This document shows positions 33,694 through 43,162 of a stretch of DNA of 64,000 nt, piece after piece. The notes below the pieces were generated by a model. That model saw only the letters and a list, made by a program, of their open reading frames with translations. It searched no databases and was not told the origin of the DNA. Both the position numbers and the translations under genes were made by a program. The stretch is from Gammaproteobacteria bacterium. GTDB taxonomy: Bacteria > Pseudomonadota > Gammaproteobacteria > Xanthomonadales > Marinicellaceae. How positions within the stretch are numbered: the first letter of the stretch is position 1; each line of letters starts with the position of its first letter. The stretch is from the NCBI GenBank assembly GCA_030430025.1, contig JAUIGR010000001.1, positions 1-64,000 on the forward strand. Reading direction: 5' to 3'.

Positions 33694-35049
33694 ATGAAAA
33701 TTAAACAAATACTCTCTGTTTTGGCTATACATCTGACTTTCACCTCAGGTGCGTGTGATATAAATGACTCCTGTAATCAGGCTTCTGCATTGGATTTTAA
33801 TGTCGGTATGTCCAGTGGCCAATTATTGGCGGGACAATCACAAAAAGCTTATTTAAATATAGACATTACCGGCAGACCCAGTTTGATCAAGGCTAAACGG
33901 CCACAGGCTAATATTGCTTTTGTGCTTGATAAGTCAGGTTCGATGTCAGGTCATAAGATGATTCAGGCGAAACAAGCGCTTGAAATGGCGGTTTCCCGCT
34001 TAAATAGCCAAGATATTGTATCATTGGTTGTTTATGATGATACCGCCAAGGTATTGTGGCCTGCGGCAACCTTGCAAAGCCCTAGCCAATTTCTTAAAAC
34101 AGTCAATACCATCTATGCAGATGGATCAACCGCATTATTCGCTGGTGTGACTCAGGGTGGTTACGAAGTAAGGAAATATTTGGCTGATAATAAAGTCAAT
34201 CGGGTGGTTCTGTTATCAGATGGGATTGCTAATGTAGGACCCAGTGAGCCTCATGAGTTGGCTGAATTGGGTCGTGCTTTTGGTAAACAACACATCAGTA
34301 TTTCAACGATTGGTTTGGGTTTGGGCTATAACGAGGATTTGATGACCCAGTTGGCTGGTTACAGCGATGGCAATCACTACTTTGTGGAAAATGCCGATAA
34401 GTTGGCTAAAGTGTTTGATTCTGAGTTAGGTGATGTCTTTTCTGTGGTGGCTCAGGATATTGAAATTAACATCAATTTCAAGAATGGAGTGAAACCTATC
34501 CGGATTTTGGGTAAAGATGATACTTTGTCAGGACAGCAGGTGGTTTCAAAGTTCAATCAGATTTACGGTGAACAAAAGAGACATTTGACTCTTGAAATCA
34601 TGGTGCCGCCAAATGCTAAAGATTTTCAGTTAGCGGTTGCTGATGTGGCTGTAAAATACCATGATGTGGTTAATGGGATACAGTCTTCTCATCGTGATTC
34701 GGTGACTGTTGCTTTTACCGATGAAGCAGAAAAGGTAGAAGAGAGTCAGGATAGCGAAGTGTTCGCAAATGTTATTTCTACTCAGGTTAATGAAGTATCA
34801 AAAGAAGTGGTGAGATTAAGGGATCAAGGTGATTTAGAAGGTGCGACAACACTAGGAAGAAGAAATCTTGAGTTATTGGAGCAAGAGGCTGAGCGTACTG
34901 ATTCCCCTAAGTTAAAAGCCCAAATTAAGAAAGAGCAGTATTTGTTTGATAACATCGGTAGCAGCAATTGGAATAAAGCCAGGAAGCAAGTACGTGAAGA
35001 TCAGTATGCCACTGAGAATCAACAAACAGACAGCGACGGAGATCAGTAA
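33694..35049 (+). CDS. Exported von Willebrand factor A domain protein
   Basis: The ATG at 33694 has AGGAAG upstream and starts a signal peptide (MKIKQILSVLAIHLTFTSG, cut near ACD). The 451-residue protein has an N-terminal beta region and a VWA domain at about 72-240. A complete metal site is present: DKSGS (D79, S81, S83), T146 in STALFAG and D176 in LSDG. A beta-sandwich-like region follows, then a charged helical C-terminus (330-451) ending in an acidic tail. It resembles the secreted VWA proteins of the inter-alpha-trypsin-inhibitor type. The histidine kinase gene starts 5 bases after its stop, so it may supply or sense the signal for that kinase; this is inference. Confidence 0.85.
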   Translation: MKIKQILSVLAIHLTFTSGACDINDSCNQASALDFNVGMSSGQLLAGQSQKAYLNIDITGRPSLIKAKRPQANIAFVLDKSGSMSGHKMIQAKQALEMAVSRLNSQDIVSLVVYDDTAKVLWPAATLQSPSQFLKTVNTIYADGSTALFAGVTQGGYEVRKYLADNKVNRVVLLSDGIANVGPSEPHELAELGRAFGKQHISISTIGLGLGYNEDLMTQLAGYSDGNHYFVENADKLAKVFDSELGDVFSVVAQDIEININFKNGVKPIRILGKDDTLSGQQVVSKFNQIYGEQKRHLTLEIMVPPNAKDFQLAVADVAVKYHDVVNGIQSSHRDSVTVAFTDEAEKVEESQDSEVFANVISTQVNEVSKEVVRLRDQGDLEGATTLGRRNLELLEQEAERTDSPKLKAQIKKEQYLFDNIGSSNWNKARKQVREDQYATENQQTDSDGDQ

Positions 35050-35054
35050 ACATC

Positions 35055-36539
35055 ATGCATGTGAAGAGTGAATGGTTACTATTGATATTATTTACCTTCA
35101 CACTGTTTATCGTTGGATGGTTGGGTTATAAGCTTGCAGATCAACAGGAGCAACAGGTAAAAATGGAACAGATTCATGGTTCTGAACAAACCCTCGCCTT
35201 GTTGCAGCAAAATTTGCAAGCTTATATCAATAGTTACCATCAGCAATTAAATAAGTTGATTGTTATTGATGAAGTAAAAATGATGATGGATAGCAATCCA
35301 TTGATTGACCAGGTTTTGGTTATGGACAGCGATCAGAACTTGGTGTTTCCTGAAACTTCGTTTGCCAGAACACATGCATTAGGCGCCCAGTGGCTAAAAT
35401 ATTTACCTGTTGGTAGTAGTGACCAAAAAAGTGGCCGGCTTAATTCAGGGTGGTTTACTTGGCATAACAATCAAAACAGTAAATACATTTATTGGATGAG
35501 GGCAGATCGTATATTATTTGTGGAACTGAACACATCGATGTTATTGGCAGAATTCATTCGTTGGCTTTCAGTTCAACCGGACATCACCACTGAAAGATCT
35601 TATTTGGCGATCAAGGATAATGTGGGTCGCACCTTTTATCAATGGGGTAATAGCGAATTAACCCGAGCCAACATAGACATCCAAAAGAATTTGGAGCCAC
35701 CATTTGCTGGTTGGAGTTTGCGTTACCAATCTGATGCAACAATATTGGCGGCATCATCGAAGAATTTGTTTATACTGTCTTGGTTGGGTATTTTGCTATT
35801 GATTTCTGTCATTACTTGGTTGTTGTATAAAGCGAGAAAGAAAGAACAACAAGAAACCAAACATAAACTCAGTTTCATTAATAAGGTCTCTCATGAGCTA
35901 AAAACACCATTAACTAATATTCGCTTATATGGTGAATTATTGGAACGGACTCTCGATATACAAGATGATTCTTCGATGAAGTCATTACAAGTCATCAATC
36001 AAGAAAGTCAACGATTATCTCGTTTGATTAATAATGTTTTGAATTTCAACCAATTGGAAAAAAATAATTTGGCTTTGAATCGCGTTGAAAAAAAATTCGG
36101 GTCACTTTGGCGAGAAGCCATTGAACCATTTTTATTGACTTTCGAAAAATTAGGGATAGTGATTGATATACAAAATGAAGTTGATCACAAGGTATCTATT
36201 GATGTTGATGTATTTAAACAGATTATGGCAAACCTATTATCCAATATCGAAAAGTATGCTAACAGTAGTCAACAAGTTCAGGTGCTCGTTAAACAAAAGA
36301 GTGAACAACAAATGAGTATTATCGTTCAGGATCAGGGGCCAGGTATTCCTGAGAAACAAGCAGATAAAATTTTCGACCCATTTTATCGATTGGTTGATTC
36401 ATTAATCCAATCATCGGGAACAGGGATGGGTTTAGGAATCGCTCGTGATTTAGCGCGTTTGCATGGCGGTGATTTAGTATTGATAGACAGTACAGATGGT
36501 GCTTGTTTTGAATTAACGCTGGAGGTCTTTGATGGCTAG
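35055..36539 (+). CDS. Membrane sensor histidine kinase
   Basis: This 494-residue protein has two membrane segments (about 7-25 and 238-258) enclosing a periplasmic sensor region of roughly 210 residues with no recognised fold. The H-box is SHELKTP with phosphoacceptor H280. The N-box is NLLSNIEKYA, and the ATP lid region contains DQGPGIPEKQ and GTGMGLGIA. No HAMP domain is obvious, since the kinase part follows the second membrane segment almost directly. It overlaps the response regulator gene by 8 bases, which makes a clear cognate pair. Confidence 0.9.
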   Translation: MHVKSEWLLLILFTFTLFIVGWLGYKLADQQEQQVKMEQIHGSEQTLALLQQNLQAYINSYHQQLNKLIVIDEVKMMMDSNPLIDQVLVMDSDQNLVFPETSFARTHALGAQWLKYLPVGSSDQKSGRLNSGWFTWHNNQNSKYIYWMRADRILFVELNTSMLLAEFIRWLSVQPDITTERSYLAIKDNVGRTFYQWGNSELTRANIDIQKNLEPPFAGWSLRYQSDATILAASSKNLFILSWLGILLLISVITWLLYKARKKEQQETKHKLSFINKVSHELKTPLTNIRLYGELLERTLDIQDDSSMKSLQVINQESQRLSRLINNVLNFNQLEKNNLALNRVEKKFGSLWREAIEPFLLTFEKLGIVIDIQNEVDHKVSIDVDVFKQIMANLLSNIEKYANSSQQVQVLVKQKSEQQMSIIVQDQGPGIPEKQADKIFDPFYRLVDSLIQSSGTGMGLGIARDLARLHGGDLVLIDSTDGACFELTLEVFDG

Positions 36540-37212
36540 AATTTTGATTGTTGATGATGACAGAAACATAGCTGATGGACTTGCTCAGTTAGTTACTTTA
36601 GAGGGTTATGAAGCCATAGTGGCTTATGATGGGCAAACAGGGTTTGATCAATTTCAAAGTAATGATGTTGATTTACTGATTTTGGATATCATGATGCCTC
36701 ATGTCGATGGTTATGAGCTATGCAAACGTATACGAACCCTTGATACGCTGGTTCCTGTTATTATGCTCAGTGCCAAAAGCGAGGAGATAGACAAAGTGGT
36801 TGGGTTAGAAATTGGGGCAGATGATTTCGTTTCAAAACCATTTGGCAGTCGGGAGATCATAGCGAGAATCCGTGCTCGATTGCGTAAATCGACACCATCT
36901 TCAAAAGATCAATCATTCAGCTTATCAGATCTAATGGTTGATTCTACTTCGTATCGTGCCTGTCGTACAGATCAAGTAATAGAGCTGACTTCTCGTGATG
37001 TCAAAGTATTGCGACTGTTTTATGAAAAACAAGGTCAAGTGCTCAGCCGGGATGATATATATGACTGTGGTTGGGGTAGGCATTTGGTGTTTAATTCACG
37101 TGTGGTTGATCAGTATATATCCCAATTACGCAAACGCATCGAAATTAATTCACAACAGCCCCAGATCATCAAAACTGTTCATGCCATTGGTTATCGCTAT
37201 GAGGCCTTTTAG
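36532..37212 (+). CDS. OmpR/PhoB-family response regulator
   Basis: The ATG at 36532 has GGAGG 6 bases upstream. The 226-residue protein has a receiver domain with the acidic pair VDDD near 8-10, phosphoacceptor D52 (LILDIMMP) and K102 (SKPFG). The C-terminal winged helix (about 130-226) contains ELTSRDVKVLRLF, VVDQYISQLRKRIE and TVHAIGYRYE. It should bind DNA and control genes in response to the upstream kinase. Targets unknown, possibly including its own operon or the surface proteins nearby. Confidence 0.92.
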   Translation: MARILIVDDDRNIADGLAQLVTLEGYEAIVAYDGQTGFDQFQSNDVDLLILDIMMPHVDGYELCKRIRTLDTLVPVIMLSAKSEEIDKVVGLEIGADDFVSKPFGSREIIARIRARLRKSTPSSKDQSFSLSDLMVDSTSYRACRTDQVIELTSRDVKVLRLFYEKQGQVLSRDDIYDCGWGRHLVFNSRVVDQYISQLRKRIEINSQQPQIIKTVHAIGYRYEAF

Positions 37213-37270
37213 GGTTGACTCATTATTGAAGTCAGGAGATATTCCTTAAATTGATAACTCAAGCTCGACA

Positions 37271-38437
37271 CTAAAGTAGATCCGGTATATAGACACAGCC
37301 TTTCATTAGCGTCCTTGCGCTTCGGCTCATTGATACTTTTTGTGCTTTCCATTGGCCATCTGGCTGAACGACATTTGCACCTACCTTCAGTGTCCCCGAT
37401 GGATGACCAAAGCGGATGTTCTGATGTTGACCACCACCGGCAGCCAGATTTACCAGGGTGCCAGGAATGGCTGCAGCCGTTGCGATAGCGACTGCCGCAG
37501 TACCCATCATTGCATGATGTAATAGTCCCATCGACAAGGCACGAACATTCAGGTCAATATCTGATGCTTGTATTCTTTTTCCACTGGATGCAGTATATGC
37601 TAAGGGTGGGGCAACAAAAGCCACTTTTGGGGTATGTTGCCTAGTCACTGCTTCGGTGATGTCTTTGATCAGTCCCATTTTTACTGCACCATACGCGCGA
37701 ATGGTTTCGAACATAGCCAACGCCTTATCATTACTGTTGATGTCAGTTTGTAATTCAGTGCCCTGATAGTTAAGCTCTGAGGCATTCAAAAAGATGGTTG
37801 GAATACCGGCATTAATCATGGTGGCTTGATATGTACCAATATTAGGCACATCCAGAGTATCAATTACATTCCCTGTCGGAAACATTGCTGAATCACCCAC
37901 TGGATTGACAAAGTCAATTTTGACTTCAGCAGCCGGAAAAGTCACACCATCGAGTTCGAAGTCTCCCGCTTCCTGAACTTCACCATGAGTGATTGGTACA
38001 TGGGCGATGATTGTTTTGTTGATGTTGGCTTGCCAAATGCGCACCTCACAGATACCGTTATCAGGAATGCGTTGGCTGTCCACTAATCCCGAACTGATCG
38101 CAAAGGAACCAACAGCAGCGGTCAAGTTACCACAATTACCGCTCCAGTCAATAAAAGGGCGATCAATAGCTACCTGTCCAAATAAATAATCGACATCATG
38201 ATTCGGTTCATTGCTTTTCGAGAGGATTACCGTTTTGCTGGTGCTGGAGGTTGCGCCACCCATGCCATCGGTTTGTTTTCCATAGGGGTCTGGGCTACCG
38301 ATGATCCGCAGTAAGATCCGGTCTCTTATTTCACCAGGCTTTTGTGCTGCTTTTGGTAAATCACTGAGTTTAAAAAACACACCTTTTGATGTGCCGCCTC
38401 GCATGTAAGTCGCTGGAATTTTGATTTGTGGTTTCAT
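37271..38437 (-). CDS. prpF: 2-methyl-cis-aconitate isomerase PrpF
   Basis: PrpF works with the dehydratase AcnD in the methylcitrate cycle, isomerising 2-methylaconitate. The 388-residue product has MRGGTSKGVFF at the N-terminus, GSPDPYGKQTDGMGGATSSTSK and SGNCGNLTAAVG with the conserved C102. The C-terminus has GHPSGTLKVGA. These are diagnostic of the PrpF family of diaminopimelate-epimerase-fold proteins. It lies 10 kb from prpBC on the opposite strand, and no acnD is in the window. It is convergent with the response regulator without a clear terminator between them. Confidence 0.92.
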   Translation of the reverse strand: MKPQIKIPATYMRGGTSKGVFFKLSDLPKAAQKPGEIRDRILLRIIGSPDPYGKQTDGMGGATSSTSKTVILSKSNEPNHDVDYLFGQVAIDRPFIDWSGNCGNLTAAVGSFAISSGLVDSQRIPDNGICEVRIWQANINKTIIAHVPITHGEVQEAGDFELDGVTFPAAEVKIDFVNPVGDSAMFPTGNVIDTLDVPNIGTYQATMINAGIPTIFLNASELNYQGTELQTDINSNDKALAMFETIRAYGAVKMGLIKDITEAVTRQHTPKVAFVAPPLAYTASSGKRIQASDIDLNVRALSMGLLHHAMMGTAAVAIATAAAIPGTLVNLAAGGGQHQNIRFGHPSGTLKVGANVVQPDGQWKAQKVSMSRSARTLMKGCVYIPDLL

Positions 38438-38615
38438 TGTAAGTTGACAGTTTCATTCCTTGGTATTGTAATGAGTTCATGGAAAAAAACATACCTAGAT
38501 GTTTCAGTCATTGGATATTGTCTACATATTGCTACAGTTGATTTCAGATTTATGGGTGGTTCGTTGTTGCTCAAGGTTTTTAGAGTGTTGTTATTGAAAA
38601 TATTTAATGTTTATT

Positions 38616-38801
38616 ATGTCTAAAAACTATTATCAATTGATGGAAGAAATAGAATGCATTTTAATGATGCTGGCGGAAAATCAAAACAGTAGGAGGCGGT
38701 TGGAATATGAGAGTAAATACCTCCACATTTTATTCAAAGAAAAAGTCAAAATAGCGGCATCTGTCAAAGCAGAGATGAATGATGAACATAGTGAAAATTA
38801 A
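38616..38801 (+). CDS. Putative small hydrophilic protein
   Basis: This 61-residue frame is helical and charged (SKNYYQLMEEIECILMMLAE, later SRRRLEYESKYLHILFKEK) and lies between the prpF start and the convergent SLC13 permease. There is no good ribosome binding site and no known family. The composition is protein-like, so it is listed as possible only. The remaining sequence from 38438 to 38615 shows nothing definite and would hold the prpF promoter. Confidence 0.3.
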   Translation: MSKNYYQLMEEIECILMMLAENQNSRRRLEYESKYLHILFKEKVKIAASVKAEMNDEHSEN

Positions 38802-38812
38802 ATTTCATCCAT

Positions 38813-40651
38813 TCAGAATAGCCAGTTCAGTGTTGTGATTACGACGCTCAGAAATAACACTGTCATCAGTGAGCCAACTTTCAGAAAATCTTTAACACTG
38901 TAGCCTCCGGGTCCCATGATTAATGCGGATACTTGATGTGTCGGCAAGATGAATGCATTGGATGTGGCAAGAGCCACTAATAAAGCGTAAAGTGCCGGGT
39001 TACCACCAGTTTCTATAGCGATGTTAATGGCCAAAGGAACCAATAGTACGGTAGCACCAACATTAGACATCACTAAAGAGAATAATGTGGCGAGTATGGC
39101 AATTGTGATTTGAAAAATAATTTCAGGTACTTCACCCAAGGCAATGATAGTGGTTTGTGCAATCCAGCCTGCCGTTCCAGTATGTTCCATAGCAAAACCC
39201 AGAGGAATTAAACAAGCCAATAAGAATACAGTTTTCCAGCTGACCGCACGATAGGCTTCATCGATATTGATGACGCCAAAAATGATCATGCCAATGGCCC
39301 CGGTAAGCAGAGAGAGTGATAGTTTAAGGTCTGTTAAAATAACCAATGATATACTGAGAGCGAAAAAAAACAATGCGTAAGGAATTTTATGTGGCCTTTG
39401 AGGTTCATTCGGCACGTCACTGACCACAGCAACATTGCGTGAACGTCCCATACCTACCTGGTCCGTCCAGCGACCATGAATGATAAAAGTATCACCAAGT
39501 TGTAATTCCAACTCATACATTTCCTGTCCTTTATAAATTTTGTTACCTCGGGAGACAGCGAGGATGGTAATAGCGAATTCTTTGCGAAAATGAAAATTAG
39601 CTAGTTTGACACCAAGGTAGCGTGACCCTGGGATAATTACCGCTTCGGAAGTACCTGAGATACTCGGATTAAAATCGAGTTTAAATTGTTTAAGTTTAGG
39701 TTGTATGGTGCAGTTAAATTGTTTGGCAAATTCTTCTACTTCTGTTTTAGAGCCCATGACAGCTAATATCGCGCCATTCCAGATGAATTTGTTTCTGGGT
39801 GGCGAAATCATAGACTTTCCTTCTGTAAACAAGGCGACAATATGCGGTACTTTAGGATCGAATTCTAGCTCTTCAATCATTTTACCAACCAGAGGACTGT
39901 CTTTATTGACTATTAATTCAGTGATACTTTTATCTATACCATAATTATCACGAAAATAATCATCTGAACGAAAATTATGAGTATGGGACGCTGGTTTATC
40001 TTTAGGCAATAGGAAACGGCCAAGCAATAGAAAGTAAATCACGCCAACTAGTAATAGCGCCAGTCCAATTGGAGTGGTTGAAAACAATTCAAAAGCCTTT
40101 ATGGTGTCTACACCAGGCGGTAGCGATTCATTAGATGTGGCCAGTAAATCATTAAGTAAGATTAAAGGAGATGATCCCACCATGGTGACTGTGCCGCCTA
40201 GGATGGCACAAAATCCCATAGGCATCAGTAATCGAGACAATGGCAGTTGAGCACTTGATGAAATTTTGCTCACCACAGGTAAAAACAAGGCAGTTGCTCC
40301 TACATTTTGCATGAAACCTGAAATGGTGCCAACGGTTAAAGATACCACTGGTATGACTGTTTTTTCAGTTTTTCCACCAATTTTCATTATACCTTTGGCT
40401 ACGATATTCATGACACCAGTTCGATCAAGCCCTGCGCCAATAATCATTACTGCGATGATTGATACCACTGCGTTTGAAGCAAACCCTTCAAATAATTGTG
40501 TGTCGGGTACCAATCCAGTTAAACCTAAGACCACTAGAATCAATATGGCAGCTACATCAATACGGATCACTTCAGTGATAAACATCATAACAGTGTAAGC
40601 CAAAATGGCTAACACCATTAACATATCATTGGTGATGCCAATTGATTCCAT
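38813..40651 (-). CDS. SLC13-family permease with two TrkA-C (RCK_C) domains
   Basis: The 612-residue protein has two membrane halves, about 1-210 and 415-612. They carry the SLC13/DASS signature elements FMQNVGATALFLPVV and MSNVGATVLLVPLA, a pair of related hairpin motifs. The cytoplasmic middle has two RCK_C-like domains (VGKMIEELEFDPKVPHIVALF and YLGVKLANFHF). Relatives transport dicarboxylates, sulfate or other anions with sodium; the substrate here is not determined. The trmB stop lies 3 bases upstream of its start, so the two are probably co-transcribed. Confidence 0.87.
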   Translation of the reverse strand: MESIGITNDMLMVLAILAYTVMMFITEVIRIDVAAILILVVLGLTGLVPDTQLFEGFASNAVVSIIAVMIIGAGLDRTGVMNIVAKGIMKIGGKTEKTVIPVVSLTVGTISGFMQNVGATALFLPVVSKISSSAQLPLSRLLMPMGFCAILGGTVTMVGSSPLILLNDLLATSNESLPPGVDTIKAFELFSTTPIGLALLLVGVIYFLLLGRFLLPKDKPASHTHNFRSDDYFRDNYGIDKSITELIVNKDSPLVGKMIEELEFDPKVPHIVALFTEGKSMISPPRNKFIWNGAILAVMGSKTEVEEFAKQFNCTIQPKLKQFKLDFNPSISGTSEAVIIPGSRYLGVKLANFHFRKEFAITILAVSRGNKIYKGQEMYELELQLGDTFIIHGRWTDQVGMGRSRNVAVVSDVPNEPQRPHKIPYALFFFALSISLVILTDLKLSLSLLTGAIGMIIFGVINIDEAYRAVSWKTVFLLACLIPLGFAMEHTGTAGWIAQTTIIALGEVPEIIFQITIAILATLFSLVMSNVGATVLLVPLAINIAIETGGNPALYALLVALATSNAFILPTHQVSALIMGPGGYSVKDFLKVGSLMTVLFLSVVITTLNWLF

Positions 40652-40653
40652 GG

Positions 40654-41340
40654 TCAGTTCCGAATCATGATCAGGTCGTAGCTATTGTGTGCTAACTTTT
40701 GACCCCGGCGTTCAAATTTGGTGATTGGACGCCAATCTGGCCGAGGTGCAAAAGCATGGTTTGGTTCTATGTTACTGAAACAGAGTGAATCTTTAAATAA
40801 GGCTCGTACTTCTTCTGCATAAGGTTGCCAGTCAGAGGCATAGTGTAAGCGTCCATTTTTTTTGAGTTTTTTTGCTGTAAGAGAAACAAAGTCAGCATTG
40901 ATGATTCGTCTTTTGTGATGTCTTTTTTTATGCCAAGGATCTGGAAAGTAAACATGAACTGCTGCTAAGCTTTCGTCGGTGATATGCTTTTTGAGTATGT
41001 CCACTGCATCGTTACGAATGATTTTAATGTTTGTTAAATTCAGTCTTTTGGCTTCTATCAACAAATGACCAATGCCTGGTAGATGTACTTCTATACCTAA
41101 AAAATTAACATCAGGGTATCGTTGTGCTGCATGAATGATAGATTCGCCATTACCAAAACCAATATCCATCCAAACAGGGTTTTTGTTACCAAATATTAAA
41201 TCGAGTGGTAAGGTATCGGGCAGTGGATCTATCTCATATTGTGGCATCAATTGTTCGACCGCTTTACGCTGGCCTGTCGTCATTTTTCCTTTCCTCAGGA
41301 CGAAGCTGCGAATTTGTCGTTCTTTAGAATTAAACTGCAT
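40654..41340 (-). CDS. trmB: tRNA (guanine(46)-N7)-methyltransferase
   Basis: TrmB methylates N7 of G46 in the variable loop of tRNAs using SAM. The product has RQIRSFVLRKGKMTTGQ at the N-terminus, the SAM-binding DIGFGNGES, GIEVHLPGIG, and the family motif VYFPDPWHKKRHHKRR, with RPITKFERRG near the end. I use the ATG at 41340, which places RSFV near residue 9. An in-frame ATG at 41424 would add 28 residues with no family resemblance. Neither has a strong ribosome binding site. Confidence 0.88.
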   Translation of the reverse strand: MQFNSKERQIRSFVLRKGKMTTGQRKAVEQLMPQYEIDPLPDTLPLDLIFGNKNPVWMDIGFGNGESIIHAAQRYPDVNFLGIEVHLPGIGHLLIEAKRLNLTNIKIIRNDAVDILKKHITDESLAAVHVYFPDPWHKKRHHKRRIINADFVSLTAKKLKKNGRLHYASDWQPYAEEVRALFKDSLCFSNIEPNHAFAPRPDWRPITKFERRGQKLAHNSYDLIMIRN

Positions 41341-41659
41341 GATGAAGTTATTGTCTAGTTGGAAGCTTACTATAAAGATCCCCTTCCGTTCAGGTGACTC
41401 AAATAGTGTTTTAGACGATTGCATCTTGCATTATTGACAAAACAGATCGAGGCTAAGTGACGGTTGATTCTATTTTAACCTCAGAGATTGAAAAAGCCAG
41501 TACAAATAATGATGGATTTTAGTCTGCTCAAAGAGAAAACAGGACATGGCGATTGTCTAAAATTACCGCAGCTATAAGCTATGGTGGTGTTTGAACAGCT
41601 TGCCAGGTTATTTTTTTTCAAAAAAATTATTGATTGATGAAATATCCGAGTTACAAGAG

Positions 41660-43162
41660 TTACCAAACAAAAGTACTTTGACTGACTTGATGAGTCAGTT
41701 GGTTGTGTAGTTTGAGTAATTGATCTTTTTCTAAGTAGGGTATGCTAATATGATGTAACGCAATGTTAGAGCCAGCTGTATCGACTACTAGGCTGCCATG
41801 ATGGTTTCTTCGGTCAAATGGAGATTCTAATAGTCTAATAGTTTGAATTTTATTGATTTTAACAATACTGGTGTTGCGGAATAGCACACCACTGCGATAG
41901 GCAATCATATGATCATCAAAAGCATAGGCAGCATGGCGTGCCCATGTCCTGGCATATCCGTACCATAAAGGGACAGTCAGTAATAACCAAGCTGCTTGAG
42001 TCGTCCAACTGAGGCATAAGATGGCAATAATACACAGGTTCAAGGCACTGGTTTTTTTGAATAAACGTCGCCATGCTTTGACTGATAAGTTTTGCCAATT
42101 CATATCTGCCAGATTTATTTTGGCCTCTATTTTATTGATCAATGGCGATATGTCTTCAGGTTTAGCTAATGGAACCAGCCATCGCATGACGATACCAGTT
42201 TGTTGTGTCACGCCTCCTGCTGTTTCCATGGTCAGAGTTTGTCTTTTGAAAAGACGATGCATAAAAGATTCACGGATACGGATTAATTGAATACGCTTGA
42301 TTGGAATGTCGGCTGTGATGCGTGTTAGCAATCCCATTTCTGCATGTAATTTGTGTTCATTTTTTGTCAATGTGAAGCCGTGTAGTTTCAAGTGGGCAAT
42401 GACCATTGATACAAGCCAGGCAGCGATGAGTAGGAGGATCACTAAAATAATGCCGTTGAGTAGTTTACCCTCCAGGGCAGTGTAGTTGCGAATATAAAAA
42501 ACCATGGAGAGTATGAAATTGGTCATTCTTTCTCTCATACTGTCGGTTTGCATCGCAAAACCAAAGACCGCAGCCAATGGTACCAACGCTTGCCAGTGGA
42601 TACAGCCATAGCGTGTGATATCGGCTTTGGTGATTTGGTACAGTGGAAGAGAAGCATGCTGGTTACTGTCTAAATGATCTGAAGTCACATCTTTAGTTAC
42701 ACTGATATCTTTTGTTTTTTGTTTTATGGCATTTTGTAGTTCCTTAACTTGAGTGAGACTGATTACCCGGATGACCGCTTCAGGTTTACTGCCTGATGCT
42801 GATTCGATTTGTACGGTAGCGACTTTGAATAATTGGTGAAGTATGGTGTTTTTGATGTTAATGTTCTGAATGCGCTCGTATGGTACTTGACGTAATGACT
42901 TGAAGATGATGCCACTTTTTATTACTATGCGGTCAGGCTCTAACCAGTAATGATAAAACCAGTATTGCGCGACTGTGCCGATTGATGCCAGAAATGCAAT
43001 AATGCCGATCACCCACCCTTCCTTAAGATAGCTTGTACCACCCAAGAAATAGGTGATTACTAACGGAAAAATAATCTTGATGATGGCATCAACTAAAATA
43101 AACAGCGGTGAGGAGGGGTGAAGCTTCTTGTATTCAGTTTGTGGTTCAAATGTTTGACTCAT
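41660..43162 (-). CDS. PH-domain (bPH2) membrane protein, YdbT-like
   Basis: The 500-residue protein has several paired hydrophobic segments, each followed by a bacterial PH-like domain (DRIVIKSGIIFKSLRQVPYERIQNINIK, then a second set with MGLLTRITADIPIKRIQLIRI, then a third with SGVLFRNTSIVKINKIQTIRL). The three-copy layout fits YdbT-type proteins. Such pairs are linked to envelope resistance in Bacillus; the role here is unknown. Its start overlaps the YdbS-like gene by 4 bases. The following 41425-41659 gap shows no clear gene. Confidence 0.82.
   Translation of the reverse strand: MSQTFEPQTEYKKLHPSSPLFILVDAIIKIIFPLVITYFLGGTSYLKEGWVIGIIAFLASIGTVAQYWFYHYWLEPDRIVIKSGIIFKSLRQVPYERIQNINIKNTILHQLFKVATVQIESASGSKPEAVIRVISLTQVKELQNAIKQKTKDISVTKDVTSDHLDSNQHASLPLYQITKADITRYGCIHWQALVPLAAVFGFAMQTDSMRERMTNFILSMVFYIRNYTALEGKLLNGIILVILLLIAAWLVSMVIAHLKLHGFTLTKNEHKLHAEMGLLTRITADIPIKRIQLIRIRESFMHRLFKRQTLTMETAGGVTQQTGIVMRWLVPLAKPEDISPLINKIEAKINLADMNWQNLSVKAWRRLFKKTSALNLCIIAILCLSWTTQAAWLLLTVPLWYGYARTWARHAAYAFDDHMIAYRSGVLFRNTSIVKINKIQTIRLLESPFDRRNHHGSLVVDTAGSNIALHHISIPYLEKDQLLKLHNQLTHQVSQSTFVW

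Noticed and set aside
38426-38623. 65-codon plus-strand frame overlapping the prpF start
   Set aside because: It overlaps the 5' end of prpF in the opposite direction and has no ribosome binding site or recognisable features.
41425-41659. Gap between the trmB and YdbT-like genes, with a 61-codon minus-strand frame
   Set aside because: The frame has no ribosome binding site and no protein-like pattern; no repeat or RNA structure was recognised.
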